64,000 bases of DNA from Ensifer sp. PDNC004 (GTDB taxonomy: Bacteria; Pseudomonadota; Alphaproteobacteria; Rhizobiales; Rhizobiaceae). Positions 1-9,700 of this stretch are shown in pieces. The position numbers and the translations under genes were made by a program. Each line of letters begins with the position of its first letter. Position 1 is the stretch's first letter. The notes beneath the pieces were generated by a model. That model made no database searches. It saw only the letters and a list, made by a program, of their open reading frames with translations, and had not been told where the DNA came from. The stretch is from NCBI RefSeq assembly GCF_016919405.1, contig NZ_CP070353.1, positions 806,001 to 870,000 of the forward strand, read 5' to 3'.

Positions 1-1064
1 CGACCGTCGCCTTCAATTCGGTCGAAAAGATCATGCGCGACGTCAACCACGGCTGGCTGCTGCGCTACATGCACGCCAACGGCGCATCCTTCTTCTTCAT
101 CGCCGTCTACCTGCACATCGCCCGTGGTCTCTACTACGGCTCGTACAAGGCTCCGCGCGAAATCCTCTGGATCCTCGGCGTGGTCATCTACCTCCTGATG
201 ATGGCGACCGGCTTCATGGGCTACGTTCTGCCCTGGGGTCAGATGTCCTTCTGGGGCGCGACCGTTATCACCGGCTTCTTCACCGCCTTCCCGCTGGTGG
301 GTGAGTGGATCCAGCAGTTCCTGCTCGGCGGCTTCGCCGTTGACCAGCCGACGCTGAACCGCTTCTTCTCGCTGCACTACCTGCTGCCCTTCATGATCGC
401 CGGCGTCGTCGTCCTGCACATCTGGGCCCTGCACGTAACGGGTCAGACCAACCCGACCGGCGTTGAAGTCAAGTCCAAGACCGACACCGTTCCCTTCACG
501 CCCTACGCGACGCTGAAGGATGCACTCGGCGTTTCCGTCTTCCTGATCATCTATGCCTGGTTCGTCTTCTACCAGCCGAACTTCCTCGGCCACCCGGACA
601 ACTACATTCCGGCTGACGCGCTGAAGACGCCTGCTCACATCGTTCCGGAGTGGTACTACCTGCCGTTCTACGCGATGCTGCGCGCCATCACCTTCAACAT
701 TGGCCCGATCGACTCCAAGCTCGGCGGCGTTCTGGTGATGTTCGGCTCGATCATCATCCTGTTCTTCCTGCCGTGGCTCGACACGTCGAAGGTCCGCTCG
801 GCCGTCTACCGTCCGTGGTACAAGCTGTTCTTCTGGGTCTTCGTGGTCAACGCCATCCTGCTCGGCTGGCTCGGTTCGCGTCCGGCAGAAGGCCTGTACG
901 TCGTGATGTCGCAGATCGGCACGCTGTACTACTTCGGCTTCTTCCTCGTCATCATGCCGGTTCTCGGCCTGATCGAAACGCCGAAGCGCATTCCGAATTC
1001 CATCACCGAAGCGGTACTGGAAAAGCAGAATGCCAAGGCGCAGCCGGCCGCCGCGCGCGCCTGA
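1..1064 (+). CDS. petB: Cytochrome b of the bc1 complex (5' end outside window)
   Basis: This is the membrane subunit of ubiquinol:cytochrome c oxidoreductase that carries both b hemes and the two quinone sites. The frame is open from base 3, ten codons before the first visible ATG, so the gene starts upstream and about 354 residues are visible. Two His pairs are seen, each 14 residues apart: the first runs from RYMHANG to VYLHIA, the second from SLHYLL to VVLHIW. These are the axial heme ligands. The PEWY motif of the Qo site follows in the C-terminal half. Several hydrophobic helices are evident. petC begins 32 bases downstream, so both belong to the bc1 operon (called fbc in rhizobia), with the Rieske gene expected upstream. 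Cytochromes b and c1 are separate here, unlike the fused FbcH of Bradyrhizobium. Confidence 0.97.
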   Translation, partial: TVAFNSVEKIMRDVNHGWLLRYMHANGASFFFIAVYLHIARGLYYGSYKAPREILWILGVVIYLLMMATGFMGYVLPWGQMSFWGATVITGFFTAFPLVGEWIQQFLLGGFAVDQPTLNRFFSLHYLLPFMIAGVVVLHIWALHVTGQTNPTGVEVKSKTDTVPFTPYATLKDALGVSVFLIIYAWFVFYQPNFLGHPDNYIPADALKTPAHIVPEWYYLPFYAMLRAITFNIGPIDSKLGGVLVMFGSIIILFFLPWLDTSKVRSAVYRPWYKLFFWVFVVNAILLGWLGSRPAEGLYVVMSQIGTLYYFGFFLVIMPVLGLIETPKRIPNSITEAVLEKQNAKAQPAAARA

Positions 1065-1096
1065 TCAGAACAGCGATTGATAAGGAACCCACAACA

Positions 1097-1966
1097 ATGA
1101 AAAAGCTTGTTACAGGCATTCTGTCACTCGCTGTCGTCGCTGGTCTCGGTCTCGGTGCGGCTGTTGCCGAAGAGGCGAAGGGCGGCGAGGAGCATGGCGG
1201 CGGTACGCCCCACTATCCGATCCACAAGCCGGAACAGCAGGACTGGAGCTTTGCCGGTCCCTTCGGTCACTACGACAAGGGCCAGCTGCAGCGCGGCCTG
1301 AAGGTCTACACCGAAGTCTGTTCTGCCTGCCACTCGATGAACCTGGTTGCCTTCCGCACGCTGGAAGGCCTGGGCTACTCGGATGCACAGGTAAAGGCTT
1401 TCGCGGCGAACTACGAAGTCCAGGACGGCCCGAACGCCGACGGCGAGATGTACACCCGCAAGGCTGTCGCCTCCGACCACTTCCCGTCGCCTTACGCGAA
1501 CAAGGAAGCGGCTGCCGCATCGAACAACGGTGCAGCTCCGCCGGACTTCTCGCTGATCGCCAAGGCACGCGGCATCGAGCGCGGCTTCCCGCAGTTCATC
1601 TTCGACATGTTCTGGCCCTACCAGGAAGGCGGCCCGGACTACATCCACGCGCTGCTGACCGGCTACCAGGATCCGCCGCAGGGCGTCGAAGTGGCTGAAG
1701 GCACGCACTACAACCCGTACTTCGCCAACGCCGCCGCGCTGGCGATGGCGCAGCCGATCTCCGCCGACCAGGTCACCTATGACGATGGCACGCCGCAGAC
1801 GGTCGACCAGTACGCCAAGGACGTTTCGGCATTCCTGATGTGGGCCGCCGAGCCGCACCTCGAAGAGCGCAAGCGCACTGGCTTCATGGTAATGGTGTTC
1901 CTGCTGATCTTCACCGGCCTGGTGTACCTCACCAAGAAGTCGGTCTACGCCAACAAGGAACATTGA
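1097..1966 (+). CDS. petC: Cytochrome c1 of the bc1 complex
   Basis: This is the periplasmic, membrane-anchored c-type cytochrome that passes electrons from the Rieske protein to soluble or membrane cytochromes c. The 289-residue product has a Sec signal peptide (about residues 1-24), a CSACH heme c attachment motif near residue 75, and a C-terminal membrane helix (FMVMVFLLIFTGLVYL) followed by a short basic tail. This is the standard c1 layout. The ATG at 1097 has AAGGA at about 1082 and is followed directly by the signal peptide. The same frame stays open upstream inside petB but is not coding there. A strong terminator follows 40 bases after the stop, so the operon ends here. Confidence 0.97.
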   Translation: MKKLVTGILSLAVVAGLGLGAAVAEEAKGGEEHGGGTPHYPIHKPEQQDWSFAGPFGHYDKGQLQRGLKVYTEVCSACHSMNLVAFRTLEGLGYSDAQVKAFAANYEVQDGPNADGEMYTRKAVASDHFPSPYANKEAAAASNNGAAPPDFSLIAKARGIERGFPQFIFDMFWPYQEGGPDYIHALLTGYQDPPQGVEVAEGTHYNPYFANAAALAMAQPISADQVTYDDGTPQTVDQYAKDVSAFLMWAAEPHLEERKRTGFMVMVFLLIFTGLVYLTKKSVYANKEH

Positions 1967-2005
1967 TCGGTTTCCGGCTTGAGCCGGTTCGATCAAGACC
2001 CAACG

Positions 2006-2034
2006 AAAAAGCCCCGGTTCGTCCGGGGCTTTTT
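2006..2034 (+). terminator. Rho-independent terminator after petC
   Basis: GCCCCGG (2011-2017) pairs with CCGGGGC (2023-2029), extended by flanking A and T runs, and ends in TTTTT. It closes the bc1 operon. Confidence 0.9.
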
Positions 2035-2280
2035 GCGTTTGCCACCGTGCATCCCGACACCGTTGACCCTGGGCGAGGAATTTGGCCGGGCCTGCAGCAA
2101 GTTCGCGATGCTTCACGCATTCCTTTGGCGAAGGGCAGGCGGCTAAAGACCAGTCGCTCGCAGGACAGGCTTGCGATGCAGACAGCCGCTACCGTATTCG
2201 GCCGATCATTGGCCACCGCACCGATCTCGGATTAAGGCTGTGCCGGGGCAGCGGAAGACCGGTCTGTCGATCCGCAGCTC
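2035..2280. other. Intergenic stretch without a recognised gene
   Basis: From the petC stop to the end of the GrpB-like gene there are 314 bases. Apart from the petC terminator I see no gene, RNA signature or clear promoter. The short open frames here lack ribosome binding sites and family features. Confidence 0.6.
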
Positions 2281-2886
2281 CTACGCATCGGAAGGACCTG
2301 GTCTCCAGCCGCTTGCCGCAGCCCACCGATCCGCGCGTCGAATGACCTGCCACAAGTGTTCCGACTTGCCCTCGGTATAGGCTGCCCGGTCGTGGCGATG
2401 TCGGCTTGCCAATGCCCGCTTCAGCTCGACGTATGGGCCGTGTTCCTCGGCATGGGCGCGCATGTAGTCGCGAAACAGCAGCGACCATTGTTCCTGCCAG
2501 CTTCCCCCTCGGCGCACGTGGATGTGCGTGCGTTCGTCGCCAGGGCGCTCACGAAAGTAGCGTTTCGTCAGATCGGTATTCTGCGGCCGCCACAGGTAGC
2601 CGATCGCCGCCATTTTTTCCGCCAGCACGTGGATGGGCACCAGATCGGTAACGGAAATCTGAACATCGATGATCGGCTTGGCAGCCAGACCACGGATTGC
2701 GGTGGAGCCGATATGGTCGATACGCAAGGCATGATCGCCCAAAACCTGGCGTATCGTCTTCGCCTTGGTGGCAAACCGCTCCGCCCAATCGGAGGACCAA
2801 TCGCAGATTTCAATCGGCTGTGTCGTGCAAGGCAGCTCCCTATCCATTGGACGAACTTCAGATGCAGAGCGTGATGATGTCAACAT
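2281..2886 (-). CDS. GrpB/UPF0157 family protein (nucleotidyltransferase fold)
   Basis: The 201-residue protein matches the GrpB (UPF0157) family, whose members share a nucleotidyltransferase-like fold and are sometimes found fused to dephospho-CoA kinase. No reaction is firmly established for the stand-alone form. The hallmark is the RIDHIGSTAIRGLAAKPIID segment near residues 55-75, followed by a conserved RYF/HIHV region. The ATG at 2886 has AGGA four to five bases upstream. An in-frame ATG at 2847 is an alternative and would remove 13 residues. It is a single-gene unit between the bc1 operon and a secreted protein. Family assignment is strong; function is open. Confidence 0.88.
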   Translation of the reverse strand: MLTSSRSASEVRPMDRELPCTTQPIEICDWSSDWAERFATKAKTIRQVLGDHALRIDHIGSTAIRGLAAKPIIDVQISVTDLVPIHVLAEKMAAIGYLWRPQNTDLTKRYFRERPGDERTHIHVRRGGSWQEQWSLLFRDYMRAHAEEHGPYVELKRALASRHRHDRAAYTEGKSEHLWQVIRRADRWAAASGWRPGPSDA

Positions 2887-3029
2887 TCATTCCTGCGTTC
2901 CACCTGTCTGGCTGGCAGAGTGTCTGCCCGTCGGGATGCTGTTAAGGACGACTGCATGTTATGGTTGCGCCGACCGTTGGCGCCCGCCTAGAAGGCTGCG
3001 TTATTGTTTCTTCAAGGGGGTGAAACCCA

Positions 3030-3413
3030 ATGCATATTTCGTTGAAACGCCTGGCGGCCGCCGCCGTGATCGGCCTGGCCTTCGTTCCCGGCATCGCGCA
3101 GGCGGAAAGCTATTCGGCGCTCACCAAGCAGGGCTACACCACCGGAAAGCTCGCCAGAGGCAAATCCGGCGCCTGGGGCTGGGTTGTCGGCAATGGCGAG
3201 AGGAAGTTCTTTTGCCGGCTCAACGTCGCCTCGGCCTATGTGAACAAGAAGGAGATGGTGAGCTTCACCGCAAGCGGCCGCATGCTCAAGATCGACCGTG
3301 CGACCTATGACGGCGCGCTCGGCGGACCGGACCCGAACAAGCCTTACCTGAAGGATCTGCAGGCGGGCCGGGTCAAGCCCGCCGATGTCGGCGGCTGCTC
3401 GCCGCTGCGCTGA
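3030..3413 (+). CDS. Small secreted protein of unknown function
   Basis: The product has 127 residues. It starts with a clear Sec signal peptide (basic start, hydrophobic core AAAAVIGLAFVPG, cleavage likely after AQA near residue 25). The mature part is small, basic and Gly/Lys rich with two cysteines (one in KFFCRLN, one in GGCSP near the C-terminus) that could form a disulfide in the periplasm. GGGGG lies about ten bases before the ATG, which supports the start. I do not recognise a family. It probably acts in the periplasm, but there is no neighbour that suggests a task. Confidence 0.85.
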   Translation: MHISLKRLAAAAVIGLAFVPGIAQAESYSALTKQGYTTGKLARGKSGAWGWVVGNGERKFFCRLNVASAYVNKKEMVSFTASGRMLKIDRATYDGALGGPDPNKPYLKDLQAGRVKPADVGGCSPLR

Positions 3414-3668
3414 CTGGTCGGATCCCGTCGCTTCGCCCAGCGTGGCTGTGGAGGGCGTCGACAGCACGTTGTTCACGACGCCGCCGACGAACCCAAGTCC
3501 CGCTTGTCCGGCTCCGCTCGCAGGCAGTCGTCCTGAAGCAGCGAGAAGCTCGATAGCGCGGCGCACGGCCGCGGGGAGCGCCTGAAATGCACACCGCGTA
3601 ATAAAGGGCTTGCGACACCGGAGCGGAAGCGATCAGTCGCTTTTCTTCTCTGATATCCCTGCATACGA
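3414..3668. other. Intergenic stretch without a recognised gene
   Basis: This GC-rich stretch lies between convergent genes. Short open frames occur on both strands but lack a ribosome binding site and a plausible protein. Only the terminator at 3669-3698 stands out. Confidence 0.6.
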
Positions 3669-3698
3669 AAACGGCCCCGTCGCGAGACGGGGCCGTTT
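3669..3698. terminator. Terminator between convergent genes
   Basis: AAACGGCCCCGTC (3669-3681) pairs perfectly over 13 bases with GACGGGGCCGTTT (3686-3698) around a four-base loop. The T tract suits the minus-strand rgsE-like gene, which ends 24 bases away. It may also stop plus-strand transcription. Confidence 0.85.
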
Positions 3699-3721
3699 CC
3701 TTGTTCTCTATCCGGGCTCGC

Positions 3722-6700
3722 TTAGCTGAAGCGGCCGGCGGCGTGGGCGAGCATCGTGTAGACCTTGCCGGTATCCGACGTCAGGTAGGTCTGCGTGATG
3801 CGCTTGTCCGGGTCGTTGCGGGCGACGTCCGCGAGCAGCTTTTCGAAATCGGCGATGTAGCGGTCGACGGCGGTGCGGAACTCCGGCTCGCGGTCGTACT
3901 TGCGCTTGATCTCGTCGAAGGTCTGCTGGCCCTTCAGCGTGTAGAGGCGACGGGTGAAGACGTCGCGCTCGCCGCGCTGGTAGCGGCGCCACAGATCGAC
4001 CGACGCATCGTGATCGATGGCGCGGGCGATATCGACCGAAAGCGAGTTCAACGATTCAACCACGTGGCGCGGGTTGCGGCTGTCGCTGGCCCGTGCCGTC
4101 GGCTGGGCCTCGGCCGGGCGCTGCGGCGCGGGCGAGGGTGCCTCTTCGCGGGACGCCGCACGGAGCAGGTCGCGCATCCAGCCACCACCTTCGGCGACCT
4201 CGTTGCTCACCGCCTGCGACGGCGCCGGCTGGCGAACGGCGGGCTGTTCGATGCCGAGGCTGCCGCGAAGCGCAGGTGCCGGTTCCTGACGGCGCGGCTG
4301 CTCGACGACGGGCTGCTGCGCTACGGTCTGCTGAACCACCGGCTGCTGGGCCACTGGCTGGGGCTGCGGCTGTGCGACCGGTTGCGGCTGCGGGGCTGCC
4401 TGCTGCTGCACCGGACGGGCGACCGGAGCGGCGGCCGGCTGCTGGCGCAGCGGCTGGGCCACTTCGAGCTGCGTCGAGGACTTGCCGATGATATCAGACA
4501 GTTCCTGCAGCGCCTTGATCTGTTCGCTGACGGCGCGGCGCATGACGGCCGCGTTTTCCTTGGCTTCTTCCGGCAGGTCGAAGGCACCGCGCTTCAGCTC
4601 TTCGCGGGTCATGTCGAGTTCCTTGCGGATCTCCCCGGCAGAGCGACGGATTTCGTCGGTGGCACCACTGAAGCGGCCGATCGCCTCGTCGATCGCGACG
4701 CGAACGGCGTCACGCAGCTGGCCTGCGACGCCATCGGACTTCTTGCCGCTCTCGGCAAGCATGCGCTCGATGTCGGACACCGAGGCCGCAACGCTGCCGC
4801 GCAGACGCGAGGCGACTTCCTTGGAGCGTTCCTCGGCATTGGCAAAGGCGCCTTCGATCGAGGCACCGGCATCTTCGCCGACCTTGGCGATCGCCTGGCG
4901 AAGGGCTTCCGATGCGCCGAGCGCACGGCCCTCGACCGAGGTGAGCGTCTTGTTGACGTCGGCAAACGAGGTCTCGACGCCGGAGCGAAGCGTGTTTGCG
5001 ATCTGGCGCGAACGCTCCTCGGCGCGGCTGAAGACCTGCTCGACCGAGGCACCGGCCTCATCGCCGGCCTGGGCCAGCGTGTTGCGCATTGCTTCAGCAG
5101 CTTCGGCTGCGCGCTGTTCGGCGCTGGTCAGCAGACGACCGACATCGGAGAAGGACTGCTGGATGCCGCTGCGCAGGTTGCCGGCAACGAGGCCCGAGCG
5201 CTCTTCGGCGCGCTGGAAGGCGCCGTCGACGAAGCCCTCGAGCGAACGCATCGTGCGTTCGATCTCTTCCGAGCGCTGGACGAGGCCGACTGACAGGGTG
5301 CGAAGCGCATCCTGTCGTTCCTCGAGCGTGCTGACGAGGTTCGACTGGGCGGCGCCGAGCAGATCGGAGGCCTGACCGAGAACGCGCGAGTGGTCTTCGA
5401 ACCGGCCGACAATGCCGCCGATCTGCGACAGGGTCGAGGCAGAGATATCGGAGAGCTTGTCGACCTTGCCTTCGATGAGGCGGGTGGAGGTCGACAGCAT
5501 GTCGGAGGCCTGGCGGGTCGATTCCGACACGCGGGTGATCGTCGATTCCAGGCGCTGGTCCATTTCGCCGAGGTTGCTGCTCGCCTGGTCGATGACCGTG
5601 GCGATGGCCGCATTGTTGTTGGCGAGCTGGTCGATCAGGCCAAGGGCGGTCGACTGCAGACGGTTTTCGACCATCTTCATCGCCTTTGCCGTCTCTTCGG
5701 CGCGGTAGGAGATCGCGTTCAGCGTCTCGCCAGTGCGCTCGGCGATGGCGTTGACGAGGGCGGCGTTTTCCGCACGCAGACGGTCGGCGCTTTCCTGGGT
5801 CACGGCGGCGATGCGCTCGGCGGCCTCGCGGCCGGTGGCGGCATACTGGTCGATGACCGGGCGTGCCTGCTCGTCGATCAGGCGCGACAGCTCCATCGAG
5901 CGGCCGGCGAGCATCGAGTTGAGTTCGCGGGTGCGCTCGTCGAGCGTGTTGCGGATCGCCTCGCCACGGGCTTCCAGCGCCTTCTCCGTGTTGGTGAGGC
6001 CCTGGTGGATGTTGTCGGCGTGGTTGGCGATCTGACTGTGCGTTGCGGCCAGCCGTGCGGTTGCGCTGTCGGCCGCATCGGCGATCGAGCGTGCGAGTTC
6101 GGCATGACGTGCAGCGGTGGCTGCCGCCTTCTGCTCGATCGAGCTGGCAAGCTCGGCATGGCGTGCGGCCGTGGAGGCTGCCGTCTGGTCGATCGTATTG
6201 GCGAAATCCGCCTGGCGCGCGGCAAGTGCTGAGGCGAAATCTTCGCCGGCCTTCGACAGGAGCCCGGCCGAGCGGACGGCTTCCGCGTCGATTTCCTGGG
6301 CCGCATCGCTGATGGCGCCGCGCAGGCTATTCACAAGGCCAGCAGCCTTGTCTTCCATACGCAGCGTTTCCGCATCGAGCTCCTGGGCGACGTCGCCAAC
6401 GGCACTGCGCAGCGTGTTGACGAGGCCGGCAGCCTTGTCTTCCATGCGCAGCGTTTCTGCGTCGAGTTCCTGCGCGACATCGCCAACGGCGCTGCGGAGC
6501 GTGTTTGCAAGACCGGCTGCCTTGTCTTCCAGGCGTACGGCTTCGGCATCGAAGTCTTCGGCCACGCCGCCGACGGCGCTGCGCAGATTGGCGACGATGT
6601 CGGAGGTCTTGCCTTCCAGACGGTTGGCTTCGGCGTCGATATCCTGCGTCGCCTCGTGAACAGCGCCGCGCAGGCTGGTGACCAGAACAGCCGCCTTGCC

Positions 6701-9700
6701 TTCGATCGTGCGGTTGACGTTCTCAAGGCCGATGTTGAGGGCGCGATCCATGGTGCCGAGGCGTTCGGCGATGCGCTCCGCACCGGACTCGATGGCGCCG
6801 GTGATCCGGGTTGCTGCCATTTCGCTCATGCGGTCGATGTCGCCGGCGCGGTCGCCGAGGCTGTCGGCGATACGCTGTCCGGCGCCGTCGACGATCTGGT
6901 TGACGCTGCCGACGCTGTCGCGAACCCGGTCTTCGAGCGAGCTGAGGCTGACTTCCAGGCGCAGGCCGGTATCGTCGACCAGGGTGTTGACGTCGTTGAC
7001 GCTGCCGCGAATGCGGTCCTGAAGGGCGCCGAGGCTGCTTTCGATCAGGACACCGGTCTCGCCGACGACGGCGTTGACACCGCTGACGCTGCCGCGGATA
7101 CGGTCTTCAAGCGCGCTGAGGCCACCTTCAACGCGGGCCGCCGCATCATCGACGACGGAGCCGACATTGGTGACGCTGCCGCGAATGCGGTTTTCCAGCG
7201 CGCCGAGATTGCTCTCGATCCGCGCGCCGGTGTCGTCGACCACGGCGCCGACATTGCCGACGGTGCCACGGATGCGGTCTTCGAGCACGCCGACGCGGGT
7301 CTCGAGATGCATGCCGGTTTCGTCGACGATCGAGCTGATGTTGCCGGCGCTCTCGCGCATGCGCTCTTCGAGGGCGCCGAGGCTGGTTTCGACGCGCATG
7401 CCGGTGTCGTCGAGGCGGTCGTTGAGGCCGTTGATCGACAGGTCGACGCGGTTGGTGAGGCTGTCGGCCGCCAGGCTGATCTGGTTGGCGGTTTCGGCCA
7501 GGCGCTCGGCAATATGGCCCGTAGTCGAACGCATGCGGCTGTCGAGTGCTTCGCCGCTGCGGTCGATCGCTCCGGCGAGTGCCGCCTGGCGTTCTTCGAG
7601 CGACATTTCCAGCATGCTGGCGCTGGTGGCAAGCGTCGTGGCGATCGAGGTCGACTGATCGGCAAGCATGCCTTCGAGCTGGTCGCGGCCCTGGCCGACG
7701 GCGAGGTTGATGGCGTTGATGCGGTCGTCGAGCGTGGCGCGGATCTGCTCGTGCGTGGACGAGAGCGTATCGCGCAGGTGCTCGGCGCGGCCGCTCAGCG
7801 TCTCCTCGATTTCCGCTGCCTTGCCGGCGAGCGATGCGGTCGCTTCGGTGGTGCGTGCCGTGAGGGCGTCGGCGATGTGCGCGCTGGTCTCGGTCAGCGT
7901 GTCGGAGATCTTGCTGACACGTCCGCTCAGATCCTCGGCAATGCGGGCGCTCGTCTGGGTGAGCGTATCGGAGATCAGGCTGACGCGGCCGCCGAGGTTT
8001 TCGGCGATCGTGTTGACGCTCTCGGAGAGCTTCTGCTCGATGTCGCCGACGCGGTCCGTCATGGTTTCGGCGACAGCCGTTGCCCGGAAGGTCAGGCTGT
8101 CGGCCACGTCTTCGGCGTGACGGCTCAGCGTGTTGGCCATCTCGTTGGCGCGCGACGACATCGTCGAAGTGATCGCGGCGGCGCGCTCGGCGAGGACGCC
8201 GTCAAGCGCCGTCGTCTGGTTGGTGAGAGCGTCGGAGATCGCTTCGCCGCGTTCGGAAAGAACGCGCTCCAGCCGGTCGGCCGTGCCGCTGACGGCGGTA
8301 TCGATCGAATCCGCGCCCATGGAGAGGATCGTCGAAAGGGCGAGGGTGCGTTCCGACAGGGTGTTGTCGAGGCGGTGCTGGCTGGCAGCGATCGCGCTGG
8401 TGATTTCGTCGGTCGAGCCGTGCAGGGTCTGCTCGATCCGGGCGTGCGCTGCGTGCAGGCCGTCGACGAAGGCGGCCGTGCGGCTGTCCAGACCTTCGGT
8501 CAGGCGCTGTTCGCTCGTCGTCAGTGCGCTCGAAAGCGCGTCGGCACGCTGGCCGAAGCCGTTTTCGATGCGGTCCTGGGCCTGGGTGAGGGCACCCATC
8601 AGACCGCTGGTCTTTTCGGAGAGCACGCTGTCGATGCGGGTGTGTGCATCCCCGATCATGTTGCCGAGTTCCGTGGTGCGGCTGGCAATCGTCTCTTCGA
8701 TGAAGTCCTGGGTGGCGCCGAGCGTGGTCGCAAGCGTCAGCGACTGGTCGGAAAGGGCCGAGCCGATCTTCTCGATGCTGCTGTCGAGCGCGCCGCCGAT
8801 CGCTTCCGAACCGCCGGAAACGGTCTCGTTGATGCGGTGCAGGCTTTCCATGAGCTTGGTGTCGAGCAGGCTCGCGCGCTTGTCGAAGGCGGAGGCAAAC
8901 TCGTGGAAGCGCTCGTCGAAGGCGGTGGCGAGCTGGCCGACGGTCGTCTGCAGCTTTTCTTCGAAGAAACCGCCGCGCAGGTCGAGGTCCATGATCGCAT
9001 CGTCGGCGCTGGAGCGCAGGCTCTGACGGAAGCTCGCGCCCTTTTCGTCGAGCGTGGCGTTGAGCGAGGCGAGTACGTGGTCGAGGCCGCCGGTGATGGC
9101 GTGCTGGCCGACGCTCAAGCTTTCGTTGAGGTCGCGGGTGCGGGCGATCAGCGTTTCGTTGAGCTGGCGGGCGCGTTCGTTGAGCGCCGCATTCAGCTTC
9201 TCGGTGCTGGCGTCAAGCGAGGAGGCGCGCGTTTCGAACTGGCTGAGCAGATCTTCGCCACGCTTCGTCAGCGTGTCGCTGAGCTGGTCAAGCCGGGTGT
9301 CGAATTCGGTGCTGAGGCCGAGGCCGGCAGCGGTCAGGCCTGAAAGCAGCGCATCGGTGCGGGTCGTCAGCATGCTGCCGATCGACTGCAGGGCACCGTC
9401 GGACTTTTCGCTAAGGGCGGCGGCACGGGTATCGATCAGCGAGGCAAAGGCTTCGCCGGAGATCGCGATGCGCGAAGCAATGTCTTCGCTCGCCTGTTCC
9501 AGGTCGTCCTTCAGCTTGCCATGGGCACCGGAGATCGCCGAACGGATACGCTCGGAATGGCCGATGATGGCTTCGCGCTCAAGGCCGAGTTCCTGCACCA
9601 GGGTGCGCACGCGCAGTTCGTTTTCGCTATAGCTGCGTTCGAGGGCGTTGACCTCGGAATGAACAAGCGTTTCGAGCTCGGTTGCACGGGCGATCGTGCG

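Noticed and set aside
650..1096. Upstream extension of the cytochrome c1 frame into petB
   Set aside because: The signal peptide and ribosome site mark the ATG at 1097 as the start; the extension is an Arg-rich out-of-frame reading of petB.
3701..5293. 530-codon plus-strand frame
   Set aside because: Also antisense to the giant coiled-coil gene; the composition is Arg/Asp/Gly-rich shadow sequence.
6656..9343. 895-codon open frame on the plus strand opposite the growth-pole gene
   Set aside because: It mirrors repeats of the minus-strand gene. The Ala/Glu-rich codon use of that gene leaves antisense frames open. No ribosome site and no family.
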